A stretch of DNA of 64,000 nt from Winogradskya humida (GCF_016862215.1 NZ_BOMN01000013.1:239010-303009); one strand, 5' to 3'. Counted from the stretch's first letter, positions 1 to 8,040 are shown. Numbers and translations are program-made. The notes: generated by a model from the sequence alone, not told the origin.

Positions 1-2
1 CC

Positions 3-287
3 GCCGCGGCGATCGTCGCGGCGGCTCTGCCAGGCGGCCGGCGATTCGAGGAACTTCTCGAATCGCTGGTGGAGCATGACCTCGCCCCTGATGTCCGGCT
101 GACCGCACCGGCGCCCGGCCTGGCGACCGTCGCGCTCGAAGCCTTGATGTTCGTCGCCGGCCCCCGGGGCCCGTGGCATCAGGGTTGGACCACCGACACG
201 GACGCCGCTGAAGCGCGCGACACGGTCGCCGAGCTGTCGCGGGTGCTAACGCTCCAAGGCGTTCCAGAGCGCGGAATCCCCCGATGA
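3..287 (+). CDS. C-terminal part of an unidentified protein, cut by the window edge
   Basis: The frame is open from the first bases of the window, so the start lies outside it. About 94 residues are visible, ending in TGA. They are Ala/Leu rich with mostly helical character (for example FEELLESLVEH and AALEALMFVAG-like stretches) and could be the ligand-binding half of a TetR-like regulator. No HTH or catalytic motif is inside the window, so no function is assigned. The gene ends 3 nt before the convergent oxidoreductase gene. Confidence 0.45.
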   Translation, partial: AAAIVAAALPGGRRFEELLESLVEHDLAPDVRLTAPAPGLATVALEALMFVAGPRGPWHQGWTTDTDAAEARDTVAELSRVLTLQGVPERGIPR

Positions 288-290
288 GCG

Positions 291-1034
291 TCAGACGAAC
301 CGGGAAGCGAACGCCGTCAGATCGTCGAGGCTGGTGCTGCTCACCACCAGCCGGGTGACGCCCTGGGCGGCCAGTTCCGCGACCCGCTCGGCGGTGATGT
401 CCAGTGCGGCCGGGCGGGTGTATTCCTGCGGACGACCGGCGAGCTCCCACTGGGCCGCCCGCTCGTCGGGCGTGAGCATGCCGCCGGGGTAGAACCCGTC
501 CCCACGCAGTGCGGCCCGGCGCGCGGCCGCCCGGCTGGACCCGCCGACGTGAATCGGCAGTGTGGCCGCTTGGTACGGCTTGGGGAAGCTGCACAGCCCG
601 TCGAAGTCGAAGAACTCCCCGTGGAAGCTGACACCCCGCTCGTCGCCCGCCCACAACGATCGCAGCACGTCGATCGCCTCGTCAGCGCGTCGCCCCCGGC
701 TCGCATAGTCCACACCGACCGCCGCCGCCTCGCCCGGGAGCGCGCCCAGACCCACCGTGAGCAGCCGCATCCGGCCCTTCGAGAGCACGTCGACCGTCGC
801 GAGGCGTTTCGCGAGCGTGACCGGATGGTGGTACGGCAGGAGCAGCACCGCCGTGCCGAGCAGGATCCGGCTGGTGGCGGCGGCGATGAAGCTCAGGCAG
901 TCGAGCGGATCGAGGTAGGGCAGGTCGGGTGGCAACTCGAACGTGCCGAGCCGGGCGCCGGGGTGCAGGACGATGTGCTCCGGCACATAGATCGCCTCGA
1001 AGCCGCACTGTTCGGCGTGCTGGGCGTACCCCAC
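291..1034 (-). CDS. LLM-class F420-dependent oxidoreductase
   Basis: This belongs to the luciferase-like monooxygenase family, a TIM barrel that uses F420 or FMN. Visible family features are the N-terminal GFEAIYVPEH segment, LLGTAVLLLPYHHPVTLAKRLATVD, the GLGALPGEAAAVG region, and the HVGGSSRAAARRAA phosphate-binding loop. GTG at 1034 is the first usual start, but family-like sequence continues upstream in the same frame (KFAVSYSPPFHGVDPDTIVG) to about 1094. That is just after a purine-rich AAAGGGGG Shine-Dalgarno stretch, and no ATG, GTG or TTG lies between it and the upstream stop. The true start is therefore either a rare ATC codon or hidden by a sequence error. A dyad at 1122-1143 lies in the likely promoter. 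The substrate is unknown. Confidence 0.85.
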   Translation of the reverse strand: MGYAQHAEQCGFEAIYVPEHIVLHPGARLGTFELPPDLPYLDPLDCLSFIAAATSRILLGTAVLLLPYHHPVTLAKRLATVDVLSKGRMRLLTVGLGALPGEAAAVGVDYASRGRRADEAIDVLRSLWAGDERGVSFHGEFFDFDGLCSFPKPYQAATLPIHVGGSSRAAARRAALRGDGFYPGGMLTPDERAAQWELAGRPQEYTRPAALDITAERVAELAAQGVTRLVVSSTSLDDLTAFASRFV

Positions 1035-1121
1035 GATGGTGTCCGGATCGACGCCGTGGAACGGCGGGCTGTAACTGACGGCGAACTTGATGATGACCCC
1101 CTTTGCCGCAGGTCACGGTAG

Positions 1122-1143
1122 GCCTTGACGCCGGTGTCAAGGC
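1122..1143. promoter_or_regulatory. MerR-type dyad upstream of the LLM oxidoreductase
   Basis: Eight-base arms GCCTTGAC and GTCAAGGC flank a 6-nt centre. The minus strand contains TTGACA inside the dyad, as expected for MerR-family operators that lie between -35 and -10. It sits between the divergent oxidoreductase and YtxH-like genes and could serve either. No MerR gene is adjacent; the nearest in the window is at 58.9 kb. Confidence 0.5.
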
Positions 1144-1209
1144 AATCGATGTTTCGCCGGGCGCTGCTGGGGCACCTCAGCCAACTACCGACGACATGAG
1201 GAGTACGCG

Positions 1210-1515
1210 ATGAAGGTTGTGACATTGGCTGCCGGACTGGCCGTCGGCTACGTGCTCGGGACCCGCGCCGGCCGGGAGAAGTACGAGCAGATCGTGGCGG
1301 GCGCCCGTAAGGCGAGCAGCCACCCGCGTGTGGTGCAGGCGCAGGAGAAGGCGAAGGAGTTCGTGGGTACGGGCACCGACGCGGTGACGCAGAAGCTGGC
1401 GTCCGTCAACCCGGAGCCCACCACCACCGACCTGAGCGACACGGCCGTTCCCCGCCCGCCGCGCCGCAAGCCGGTCGTCACCACCCCCGATGTGGGCACG
1501 ACCCCCCTGGTATGA
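1210..1515 (+). CDS. YtxH-like small membrane-associated protein
   Basis: A 101-aa protein beginning with a short hydrophobic stretch (VVTLAAGLAVGYVLGTRAGREKYEQI). This matches the N-terminal signature of small actinobacterial YtxH-domain proteins: one membrane anchor followed by a charged helix and a Pro/Thr/Arg-rich disordered tail. The start ATG follows GAGGAG at 1199-1204 by a good spacing. The role of the family is not settled; envelope stress has been proposed for relatives. It is convergent with the GH65 gene, 17 nt apart. Confidence 0.75.
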   Translation: MKVVTLAAGLAVGYVLGTRAGREKYEQIVAGARKASSHPRVVQAQEKAKEFVGTGTDAVTQKLASVNPEPTTTDLSDTAVPRPPRRKPVVTTPDVGTTPLV

Positions 1516-1532
1516 GCAGGTCAGCGGCGCGC

Positions 1533-3770
1533 TCAGGAGTGAGCGCGCCGCTTCGGCGGACGAGGTGACGGCGGTGCCGGACGGTCCTGCTCGGGTTCGA
1601 TCCCGACGGAGAAGGCCTGATCGGCGGCGACCGTCACCTCTTTGCCGTAGTGGCGGAAAGTGATCGGGTCGCCGGTGACCTCGTAGGTGACGTCGACCGG
1701 CGTGACCGTGACCCGCAGGACGCTTTCCCGCCAGCGGAGATGGAAGCACAGCCGCGGCAGGTGGGCCGGCAGGCGCGGGGTGAACGACAACCTGCCGCCC
1801 TCGTCGCGCAGGCCGCCGAAGCCCATGACCAGGGCGATCCACGAGCCGGCACAGGCCGCGATGTGCAGGCCGTCCCCACCGGACTCACCGCCGCCACGCA
1901 GGTCGAGCAGCGCCGCCTCGGCGAGATAGTCATGGGCGAGCGACAGGTGCCCGGTCTCGGCGGCGAGGACCGCCTGCACGGGCGCGGACAGTGACGAGTC
2001 GCGGACCGTGCGGGCCTCGTAGTAGGCGAAGTTGCGGCGCTTCTCGTCGAGGGTGAACGACTCGCCGTACACCATCATCGCCAGCACCAGATCGGCCTGC
2101 TTGACCACCTGCTTGCGATACAGATTCAGGTACGGGTGGTGCAGCATCAGCGGGTACTGCTCCCCCTCGTAGTCCCACTCCGGTAACCGCGTGAAGCCCT
2201 CCGCCTGCTGATGCACCCCGCGTGACCGGTCGACGGGCAGCGCCAGCTCCACCGGTTCGTCGTCGAGCGCGGCGGCCCGCAGATTCTGCTGGGCCACGAG
2301 ATTGGTGTAGATGTTGTCGTCCATCAGCGCGCTGTACTCGTCCGGGCCGGTAACGCCGGCGATGTGGGCGGTCCCGCTGTCGTCGGCGAAGACGAGGTCC
2401 TGCCACATCCGGGCCGTTTCGGTAACCATCTCCCGGCCGGCCGTACGCATGAAGTCGTCATCGCCGCTGGCCGCGTGGTACCGCAGCACCGCCGCCGCGA
2501 TGTCCCCGTTGACGTGCAGCGCCGCCGTCCCCGCGGGCCAGTAGCCGGAGCACTCCGGCCCGGTGATCGTGCGCCACGGGAAGCTCGCCCCGGCCAGCCC
2601 CAGCTCACGGGCCCGTTCCCGCGCCGCGTCCAGGGTGCTGTGCCGCCAGCGCAGGGCCAGCCCGGCACAGGCCGGATGGGTGTACGTCAGCACCGGCAGC
2701 ACGAACGCCTCGGTGTCCCACAGCGTGTGCCCGTCGTAGCCGTTCCCGGTCAGCCCCTTCGCCGCGATCGGGTGCGGGCCCGCCTGCGCCCCGGCCTGCA
2801 GGACGTGGAACATCCCGAACCGCACTCCCTGCTGGACCTCCGGGTCACCGTCCAGTTCCACGTCCGCGGTCGACCAGAAGTCGTCGAGGTATTCACGCTG
2901 CTCCGCGGCGAGGACATCAAATCCGGCAGTCGCGGCGGCGTCCCGCTCCCGCACCGCGGTCGCTTCACAATCAACCGCATTCCACGCGTACGCCACCAGC
3001 TTGTCGAAGCCCAGCTCCCCACGGCCCGCAGCGCTCCACCGGATCCGGTCCGGTCCGACGTCGACCTTGCCGTCGGCGCCGGCGTGCACGACTGCGGACG
3101 CGACCTCGATGCCACTGCGCCCGGTGCGATGGACGAGCACATCCCGGTTGTGGGACACCGCGCGGAACGGCCGGGGAATCACCGCACTGGCCCGCGGATC
3201 GTCCCGGGCCCCCGGAAGCTCCTCGTTCACCACGAGATCCGACTCGACCCGCAGCTCAGCGTCCGCTCGCACCGAGTAACGCATCACGGCCACGGAGGGT
3301 CGCTGAAAAGAGACAAGCCGCACCGTACGCAGCCACACGTCGACGCCGGAGGGTGACGTCCACTCCACCTCGCGGGTCAGCGTGCCCGCCCGCAGGTCGA
3401 GGACCCGCTCGTGCCGCCGCAGCGTCCCCGTGCGCAGGTCGAACGGCTCGGCGCCGACGAACAACGCGACCGGTTTGCCGTTCGGGGCGTTGACGACGGT
3501 CTGCGTACGCTGCGGAAACGCGTACCCGGCCTCGGGGTAGGTCAGATCGCGTTCCTCGAAGAGCGAGTTGAGATACGTGCCCGGCATCCCGTCCGGATAC
3601 GGCTCCTCGACGTTCCCGCGCAGCCCGATATGCCCGTTGGCCAGGGCGAACACCGACTCGGACTGCCGCGTGGCGGTAGCGCCGTCCGGCAGGCCGATCT
3701 CACGGACCACCCACGGCTCAGCGGACCCGATCACGCCGCTCAGCTGCTCGGGTACGGCTTGGCTTCCCAC
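1533..3770 (-). CDS. Glycoside hydrolase family 65 phosphorylase (maltose/trehalose/kojibiose type)
   Basis: A cytosolic GH65 enzyme that would cleave an alpha-glucosidic disaccharide with phosphate to give beta-glucose 1-phosphate. Family order is visible: an N-terminal beta-sandwich (ESVFALANGHIGLRGN), an (alpha/alpha)6 barrel, and a C-terminal beta domain. The catalytic acid is the Glu in GPDEY (about residue 478). The frame stays open upstream to 3983, but that would overlap the divergent gene at 3859. GTG at 3770 follows a purine-rich GGGAACGGGAGC and gives about 745 aa, a normal family length. The usual partner, beta-phosphoglucomutase, is not adjacent. The preferred disaccharide cannot be told from sequence. 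Confidence 0.88.
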   Translation of the reverse strand: MGSQAVPEQLSGVIGSAEPWVVREIGLPDGATATRQSESVFALANGHIGLRGNVEEPYPDGMPGTYLNSLFEERDLTYPEAGYAFPQRTQTVVNAPNGKPVALFVGAEPFDLRTGTLRRHERVLDLRAGTLTREVEWTSPSGVDVWLRTVRLVSFQRPSVAVMRYSVRADAELRVESDLVVNEELPGARDDPRASAVIPRPFRAVSHNRDVLVHRTGRSGIEVASAVVHAGADGKVDVGPDRIRWSAAGRGELGFDKLVAYAWNAVDCEATAVRERDAAATAGFDVLAAEQREYLDDFWSTADVELDGDPEVQQGVRFGMFHVLQAGAQAGPHPIAAKGLTGNGYDGHTLWDTEAFVLPVLTYTHPACAGLALRWRHSTLDAARERARELGLAGASFPWRTITGPECSGYWPAGTAALHVNGDIAAAVLRYHAASGDDDFMRTAGREMVTETARMWQDLVFADDSGTAHIAGVTGPDEYSALMDDNIYTNLVAQQNLRAAALDDEPVELALPVDRSRGVHQQAEGFTRLPEWDYEGEQYPLMLHHPYLNLYRKQVVKQADLVLAMMVYGESFTLDEKRRNFAYYEARTVRDSSLSAPVQAVLAAETGHLSLAHDYLAEAALLDLRGGGESGGDGLHIAACAGSWIALVMGFGGLRDEGGRLSFTPRLPAHLPRLCFHLRWRESVLRVTVTPVDVTYEVTGDPITFRHYGKEVTVAADQAFSVGIEPEQDRPAPPSPRPPKRRAHS

Positions 3771-3858
3771 GTGCTGCTCCCGTTCCCCATGATCGCTTCC
3801 GGTCCCGCTGATACCCCGGGAGAGCCGATACATTCGCGGCGGCCGGTATTGTCGGCCC

Positions 3859-4272
3859 ATGTCCGGCCCTGGAGACGTGCCCCCGGAGATCCTGGAACGG
3901 CTGCGCCCGATCTGCCGCGCACTGCCGGAGACGTACGAGGAACCCGCCTGGATCGGCATCCGCTGGCGCATCCGGGCCCGCACGGTCGCCCACGTCTACA
4001 CGCCCGACCCTTCGCGCCAGCCGTTCTACGCCCAGTTCGCGGTCAACGGTGAGCCGCCGACCGTGATGACGTTCCGCGCGCCGGCCGGCGAGTTCCTCGG
4101 ACTGACCGGCAGCGGCTTCCCGTTCTTCCGCGCCGCCTGGGGCAGCAACGTCGCCGGGGTCCTGCTCGGCGATCACACCGACTGGACCGAGATCGCCGAG
4201 ATCCTGACCGACAGCTACGCCGAGATGGCCCCGAAGTTCCTCGTCGCCCGTCAGCGCGCGATGGGCCGGTAG
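3859..4272 (+). CDS. MmcQ/YjbR family protein
   Basis: A 137-aa protein with the compact alpha/beta fold signature of the MmcQ/YjbR (DUF419) family: an N-terminal helix with LPETYEEPAW, then strands containing WRIRARTVAHVY and YAQFAV, then a helical end with LTDSYAEMAPKFLVARQ. Members are often called DNA-binding on structural similarity to the Tet-repressor accessory fold, but the biochemical role is unknown. Its 3' end overlaps the convergent reductase-like gene by 22 nt. Confidence 0.8.
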   Translation: MSGPGDVPPEILERLRPICRALPETYEEPAWIGIRWRIRARTVAHVYTPDPSRQPFYAQFAVNGEPPTVMTFRAPAGEFLGLTGSGFPFFRAAWGSNVAGVLLGDHTDWTEIAEILTDSYAEMAPKFLVARQRAMGR

Positions 4273-4820
4273 ACGAGCTCCTGGGTGCGGCCGTCGAGCG
4301 TCCGGCTCTCGAGCAGTTCGAGGTCGAAGTCGCCCGCCCCGCCGAGGATCGGGCTGGTCCCGCTCCGCCCGGAGATGACGGGGAAGATCGTCACCTGCAC
4401 CCGGTCGGCAGCCATCAGAGCCCAGTTCAGCGACAGGCTGGCCTGCGACCGCAACGGAACGTCCGACTCCTTCTTGAGCCGCGTGACGATCTCGACGGCG
4501 TCCCCGCTCACGATCGTTGCGTCCGGCCACCCGAGGGTGTCCCGCAACGTCGACGAGATCACCGTCGCCGGCATCCGCATCGTCCGCACGTTCCACTCGT
4601 CGAGCGCGTCCGGGTCGAGGCCCGACGTCATGATCTCCGCGTTCTCCCGGAACGTCGTCGCCCCGAACACCATCCGCTGCTCGGTGGCGAACAGGCCGGC
4701 GCGGTGGTCGAGCAGCTCAGGGCCCTGCTTGTCCCAGTAGCCACCCCAGCCGGCGCCCTCACCGAACGACCCGTACCCGTCAAGGGTGGAGAACACGTCC
4801 CAGGTGTATTCAGCGGTCAT
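4251..4820 (-). CDS. Dihydrofolate reductase-like (RibD C-terminal domain) protein
   Basis: About 189 aa. The RibD_C/DHFR-like fold is indicated by the opening strand TWDVFSTLDGYGSF, the MVFGATTFREN nucleotide-binding turn, and the C-terminal DLELLESRTLDGRTQELVYRP. These stand-alone proteins are widespread in actinobacteria and are probably NADPH-dependent reductases of unknown substrate rather than true DHFR or riboflavin enzymes. ATG at 4820 is chosen because AGAAGGA precedes it at the right distance; the open frame further upstream adds unrelated Arg-rich sequence. Confidence 0.85.
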   Translation of the reverse strand: MTAEYTWDVFSTLDGYGSFGEGAGWGGYWDKQGPELLDHRAGLFATEQRMVFGATTFRENAEIMTSGLDPDALDEWNVRTMRMPATVISSTLRDTLGWPDATIVSGDAVEIVTRLKKESDVPLRSQASLSLNWALMAADRVQVTIFPVISGRSGTSPILGGAGDFDLELLESRTLDGRTQELVYRPIAR

Positions 4821-4921
4821 GGCAGATCCTTCTCTCTCGCGGTCTCTCACCTCCTCAACGAACGGCCCGCCCCGGATCCGACATCCGGGGGCGGACGCAC
4901 TTCGTTCGTAAGGGGGCCGGC

Positions 4922-5782
4922 TCACCCGGCGACGTGGAGCACCTCGACCAGATCCCGGGTGGCCTCGACGGTCCAGATCAGGGACGCGACGGCCGGGATG
5001 ACCGGCAGGAGCAGGTAGCCGCGGCGGAGGCGGTGGGTGCGGGGCTGGAGGAGTTCGCGGACCCGGCGCGGGACCACACCCTGGCGGGCCGCGAGGTGCA
5101 GGCCGCTCCCCCGGCCGGCGCCGGCGAGCGCGGCGGCGCCGATCGCGAACGCCACCGAGTGCCGGTCGCCCACGTGGGCCGCGGCCCGTTCGTCGGCGGC
5201 CCGTTCGACCAGGTAGCCGACCCGGGCGGCGAGGACCCGCAGCAGTGGATGCGCCGCCGCGGCCAGCCCGGCCATGCGGACGAGACGGTGGTGCCGGCCC
5301 TGCAGGTGCTCGCGCTCGTGGGCGAGCAGCGCCTGGTACTGCCGCGGGTCAAGGAGGTCCCGCATGCCGGTGGTGACCACGATCCGCGCGGGCGGCCCCT
5401 CGATGCTATACGCCTCCGGCAGCGCGTCGTCGACCACCACGACCTGCCGATCGGCGGGCAGCACCGCGAACCCGGACGCCGTCGCGAGCGCCACCCGGTA
5501 ACCACGGAACGCGCGCACCACGGCGACCACCGAGGCGGCGAGAAGGGCCACGGCCAGCCACGACACCGACGCGTCGAGCCGGGACTCCGTGGCGGGCGGC
5601 TGCGCGAACGCCTTGATCGTGAAGAGGGTGAGGTTGATCGTGCTCGCGACGGCGACGCCCACGGCGGACCAGCTCAGCACGGCGGCGGCCCGGGCCGGGG
5701 GCATCCGGTCGACGGCCGGCAGGGCGACCGCGACGATCAGCGCCGGCGCCAGGATCACCGACCACAGGAAATGATCGAGCAT
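4922..5782 (-). CDS. M56 family (BlaR1/MecR1-like) membrane zinc peptidase
   Basis: A 286-aa integral membrane protein with several hydrophobic segments (VILAPALIVAVALPAV, AAAVLSWSAVGVAVASTI, LAVALLAASVVAVVRAF) followed by the zinc site HEREH in LLAHEREHLQGRHH, then VERAADERAA. This is the BlaR1/MecR1 protease core without a penicillin-binding sensor domain, as is common in actinobacteria. Such peptidases inactivate BlaI-type repressors, and a BlaI gene lies at 6879. Good Shine-Dalgarno GGAAGGGGG precedes ATG 5782. It is the last of three minus-strand genes (PAP2, small membrane protein, M56) that may form one unit behind the BlaI palindrome at 6831. Confidence 0.85.
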   Translation of the reverse strand: MLDHFLWSVILAPALIVAVALPAVDRMPPARAAAVLSWSAVGVAVASTINLTLFTIKAFAQPPATESRLDASVSWLAVALLAASVVAVVRAFRGYRVALATASGFAVLPADRQVVVVDDALPEAYSIEGPPARIVVTTGMRDLLDPRQYQALLAHEREHLQGRHHRLVRMAGLAAAAHPLLRVLAARVGYLVERAADERAAAHVGDRHSVAFAIGAAALAGAGRGSGLHLAARQGVVPRRVRELLQPRTHRLRRGYLLLPVIPAVASLIWTVEATRDLVEVLHVAG

Positions 5783-5808
5783 CGGACCCCCTTCCGTACC
5801 CCACGATC

Positions 5809-6024
5809 TCAGACTTGGACCGTGGCCGCCACGCGCCAGCGGTTCCCGGCGACGAGGGCGGCGACGGCGGCGAAGATCAGGTAGATCAGCCACGTCGCGG
5901 CGAACTCCATCACGTCGTCCAGGGCATCGAGGTGCCCGGCGTGGGCGTTGAGCAGTTCGAACGCGGCGAGCAGGGCGACCGGGACCAGCAGCTGCAGGAC
6001 CGCCCGCAGGGACGCCGTGACCAC
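5809..6024 (-). CDS. Small two-helix membrane protein of unknown function
   Basis: A 71-aa frame coding for two hydrophobic segments (LRAVLQLLVPVALLAAFELL and FAATWLIYLIFAAVAALVAG) linked by an acidic loop HLDALDDVMEF. It ends 26 nt before the M56 peptidase. No family is recognised and no clear ribosome binding site precedes its GTG start. The two-helix pattern and its place between two likely co-regulated genes make it probable but not certain. Confidence 0.5.
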   Translation of the reverse strand: MVTASLRAVLQLLVPVALLAAFELLNAHAGHLDALDDVMEFAATWLIYLIFAAVAALVAGNRWRVAATVQV

Positions 6025-6053
6025 CGAGCGGCCCTGGGCCGAGACCGCCGAGG

Positions 6054-6251
6054 CTGGCGGCGGGCACGATCGCGTACGACTTCTCCGGCACGGTCGCGCC
6101 GGCCTCGTGGTGCGGCACGCTACTCACGGCGACCGTCAACCTCACGCCCAGCGCGACGGCGCTCGAAATCGCCGTCCGGGTCGCGTACGCCATCGGGGTC
6201 CTGATCGTGTTCTTCCGCCCGGCGCGGGCCCGGGAGCTTGTCCAGCAGTAG
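6054..6251 (+). pseudogene. efeU: Fossil C-terminus of an FTR1/EfeU-type iron permease
   Basis: On the plus strand, opposite the end of the PAP2 gene, a frame with no start codon encodes IAYDFSGTVAPASWCGTLL followed by TVNLTPSATALEIAVRVAY and GVLIVFFRPARARELVQQ, then TAG. This matches what is known of the last membrane segment of FTR1/EfeU iron permeases (SWyGTLLkG, Nf.P..T.LE, V..FfRP). Everything before it is gone, so it is read as a decayed remnant. The PAP2 reading frame on the other strand runs on into this DNA. Confidence 0.6.
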
Positions 6252-6815
6252 GCCGGTCGCGGGGACCACGACCAGTACGAGCAGCCACGCCCCGAGCACG
6301 TCGGTGGGCCAGTGCACGACCAGCGCCACCCGGCTGACACCGACCGCGAGGGCCCACAGCCCCGCCATGATCACGAGCGCCGCCCGGCTCCACCGGTGCC
6401 GCAGCGAGGGCAGGCAGACGATCACCAGGATCAGCGCGGCCGCCGCGGACGCCGTGCTGTGCCCCGACGGGAACGAGTAGTTCGACGCGGGCGCGAGCCG
6501 GTCCACGGGCCGGGGCCGCGCGACGAGCCCGAGGATGCCGAGCCGGACGGTGAGCGTGACGACCATCGCGGTGGCGGCGAACAGGGCCTGCCGCCAGTGG
6601 CCGCGCATCAGCAGGAGCAGACAGCCGAACGCGACCAGCGGGCCGATCATCGGCGTCCCGCCGGTCAGCGTCACGGCGTCCATCACGGCACGCCACGCCG
6701 GATGCGCCAGCGCGGCCGTGTGAGCACCCGCGCTGATCCAGATGTCGAAGCGCGAGACGGCCAGCGTCAGCAGGACGAAGCCCGCCGCCGGAAACCAGAG
6801 CAGGCGTGAGGTCAT
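6120..6815 (-). CDS. PAP2 superfamily membrane phosphatase
   Basis: A 231-aa type 2 phosphatidic-acid-phosphatase-like enzyme with about six membrane segments and the three family motifs: an Arg-Pro motif in LVARPRP, PSGH in NYSFPSGHSTAS, and SRxxxxxHxxxD in SRVALVVHWPTDVLGA. The family includes lipid phosphatases and undecaprenyl-diphosphate phosphatases acting on the outer face of the membrane. The last 40 or so residues are charged and low-complexity. They are encoded antisense to a decayed iron permease fragment, suggesting the original stop was lost. The BlaI-type palindrome at 6831-6845 lies 15 nt before the start codon. Confidence 0.88.
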   Translation of the reverse strand: MTSRLLWFPAAGFVLLTLAVSRFDIWISAGAHTAALAHPAWRAVMDAVTLTGGTPMIGPLVAFGCLLLLMRGHWRQALFAATAMVVTLTVRLGILGLVARPRPVDRLAPASNYSFPSGHSTASAAAALILVIVCLPSLRHRWSRAALVIMAGLWALAVGVSRVALVVHWPTDVLGAWLLVLVVVPATGLLLDKLPGPRRAEEHDQDPDGVRDPDGDFERRRAGREVDGRRE

Positions 6816-6830
6816 TCGCCGACCCTAGCT

Positions 6831-6845
6831 CCTACATGCTGTAGG
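6831..6845. promoter_or_regulatory. BlaI-type operator between PAP2 and blaI
   Basis: CCTACA-TGC-TGTAGG, 6-bp perfect arms with a 3-nt centre, in the divergent promoter region. It matches the TACA/TGTA core known for BlaI/MecI-family operators. A copy with identical arms lies at 7916-7930. Confidence 0.7.
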
Positions 6846-6878
6846 TTTCCTGAGACGGTATCGTGGCGGCGGAGGTCG

Positions 6879-7265
6879 GTGACTGTGACGACGAAGGACG
6901 GGCGCCGCGCGCCCGGCACCCTCGAGGCCGGGGTGATGGAGGTCCTGTGGGCCGCAGCCGAGCCCCTGACCGCGGCGGAGGTGCAGCGTGAGGTCGGTGG
7001 TGAGCTCGCCTACAACACCGTGCAGACGATCCTGATCCGCCTGCACGAGAAGAAGGTCGTCGAGCGGCGCAAGGCTGGGCGGGGCCACGCCTACTGGCCG
7101 GTCGAGGACGCTGCCACCGCGGCCGCGTCGCAGATGCGGGCCGCGCTCGCCGACCGGGCCGACCGGCACGCGGTGCTGCAGCAGTTCGCCGCCTCGCTCG
7201 ACGATTCCGACGCGAAGGTGCTGCGGCAGCTGCTGGCCGACGCCGAGCGCAGGCGCCCCGCGTAA
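6879..7265 (+). CDS. blaI: BlaI/MecI/CopY family transcriptional repressor
   Basis: A 128-aa winged-helix repressor. The family is shown by LEAGVMEVLWAAAEPLTAAEVQREVG, YNTVQTILIRLHEKKVVERRKAGRGHAYWPVED, and a C-terminal helical dimerisation part ending VLRQLLADAERR. BlaI-type repressors leave DNA when an M56 peptidase cleaves them; an M56 gene lies 1.1 kb away. GTG at 6879 follows GGAGG at 6871-6875. The palindrome at 6831 probably gives autoregulation and control of PAP2, and that at 7916 control of DedA. Confidence 0.9.
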   Translation: MTVTTKDGRRAPGTLEAGVMEVLWAAAEPLTAAEVQREVGGELAYNTVQTILIRLHEKKVVERRKAGRGHAYWPVEDAATAAASQMRAALADRADRHAVLQQFAASLDDSDAKVLRQLLADAERRRPA

Positions 7266-7268
7266 CGG

Positions 7269-7883
7269 TCAGCGCACCCGGCTGCGGTTGCGGCTGCGCA
7301 GGAGCTCGATCGCGACCGGGATCACGGAGACCAGGACGATGCCGATCAGGATGAGCTCGATGTTGTTCTTCACGAACGCGATCTGGCCGAGGAAGTAGCC
7401 GAGGATCGTCACGCCGCAGCCCCACAATGTGCCGCCGACGATGTTGTAGATCAGGAACGTGCGGTAGTGCATGTGGCTGGCGCCGGCGACGATCGGGGTG
7501 AACGTACGCACGATCGGCACGAACCGGGCGAGGACGATCGAGCGGGCACCGTACCGCTGAAAGAAGTCCTTGGCTCTGGTCAGGTTTTCCTGCTTGAACA
7601 GCCGCGAGTCGGGACGGCGGAACAGGGCCGGGCCGAAGCGCCGCCCGAACAGGTAACCGAACTGGTCGCCGGCCACCGCCGCGACCGGGATCAGCAGGCA
7701 CATCAGCCACAGCGGCTGGTGCAGGTAGGTGCCACCGGCGACCAGCAGGCCCGCGGTGAACAGCAGCGAGTCGCCGGGCAGGAAGAACCCGATCAGCAGG
7801 CCGGACTCCGCGAACACCAGCGCCAGGATGCCCACAAGGCCGAACGTGGAGATGAGCCATTCCGGATCCAGGAACGACGGCAT
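7269..7883 (-). CDS. DedA family membrane protein (possible undecaprenyl-phosphate flippase)
   Basis: A 204-aa polytopic protein with DedA/SNARE-associated signatures: FFLPGDSLLFTAGLL, GDQFGYLFGRRFGP, and GARSIVLARFVPIVRTFTPIVAGASHMHYRTF, the last carrying the conserved Arg residues. Some DedA proteins (UptA type) are known to return undecaprenyl phosphate across the membrane; whether this one does is inferred. Its promoter carries a BlaI-type palindrome 33 nt upstream. It is convergent with blaI, 3 nt apart. Confidence 0.88.
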   Translation of the reverse strand: MPSFLDPEWLISTFGLVGILALVFAESGLLIGFFLPGDSLLFTAGLLVAGGTYLHQPLWLMCLLIPVAAVAGDQFGYLFGRRFGPALFRRPDSRLFKQENLTRAKDFFQRYGARSIVLARFVPIVRTFTPIVAGASHMHYRTFLIYNIVGGTLWGCGVTILGYFLGQIAFVKNNIELILIGIVLVSVIPVAIELLRSRNRSRVR

Positions 7884-7915
7884 GAGCGATCCTCTCGACA
7901 GCGAACTCGGTCAAA

Positions 7916-7930
7916 CCTACACGCTGTAGG
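7916..7930. promoter_or_regulatory. BlaI-type operator upstream of dedA
   Basis: CCTACA-CGC-TGTAGG, the same arms as the site at 6831-6845 with only one centre base changed. It lies 33 nt before the DedA start codon, a position suited to repression. Confidence 0.7.
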
Positions 7931-8040
7931 AGATGGTCCCCGCGAGCACCTCGCCGTCGATCCGCAGGCCAGGGCTACCCGCTCGCGTTCGGCGTACACC
8001 AGGTCGCCGGCGTCGGCCTCGTCACGTCCCAGCCGCCTGC

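Noticed and set aside
7931..8040. A gene remnant between dedA and the ArsR operator
   Set aside because: Short frames on both strands look weakly coding but none has a start or a recognisable motif.
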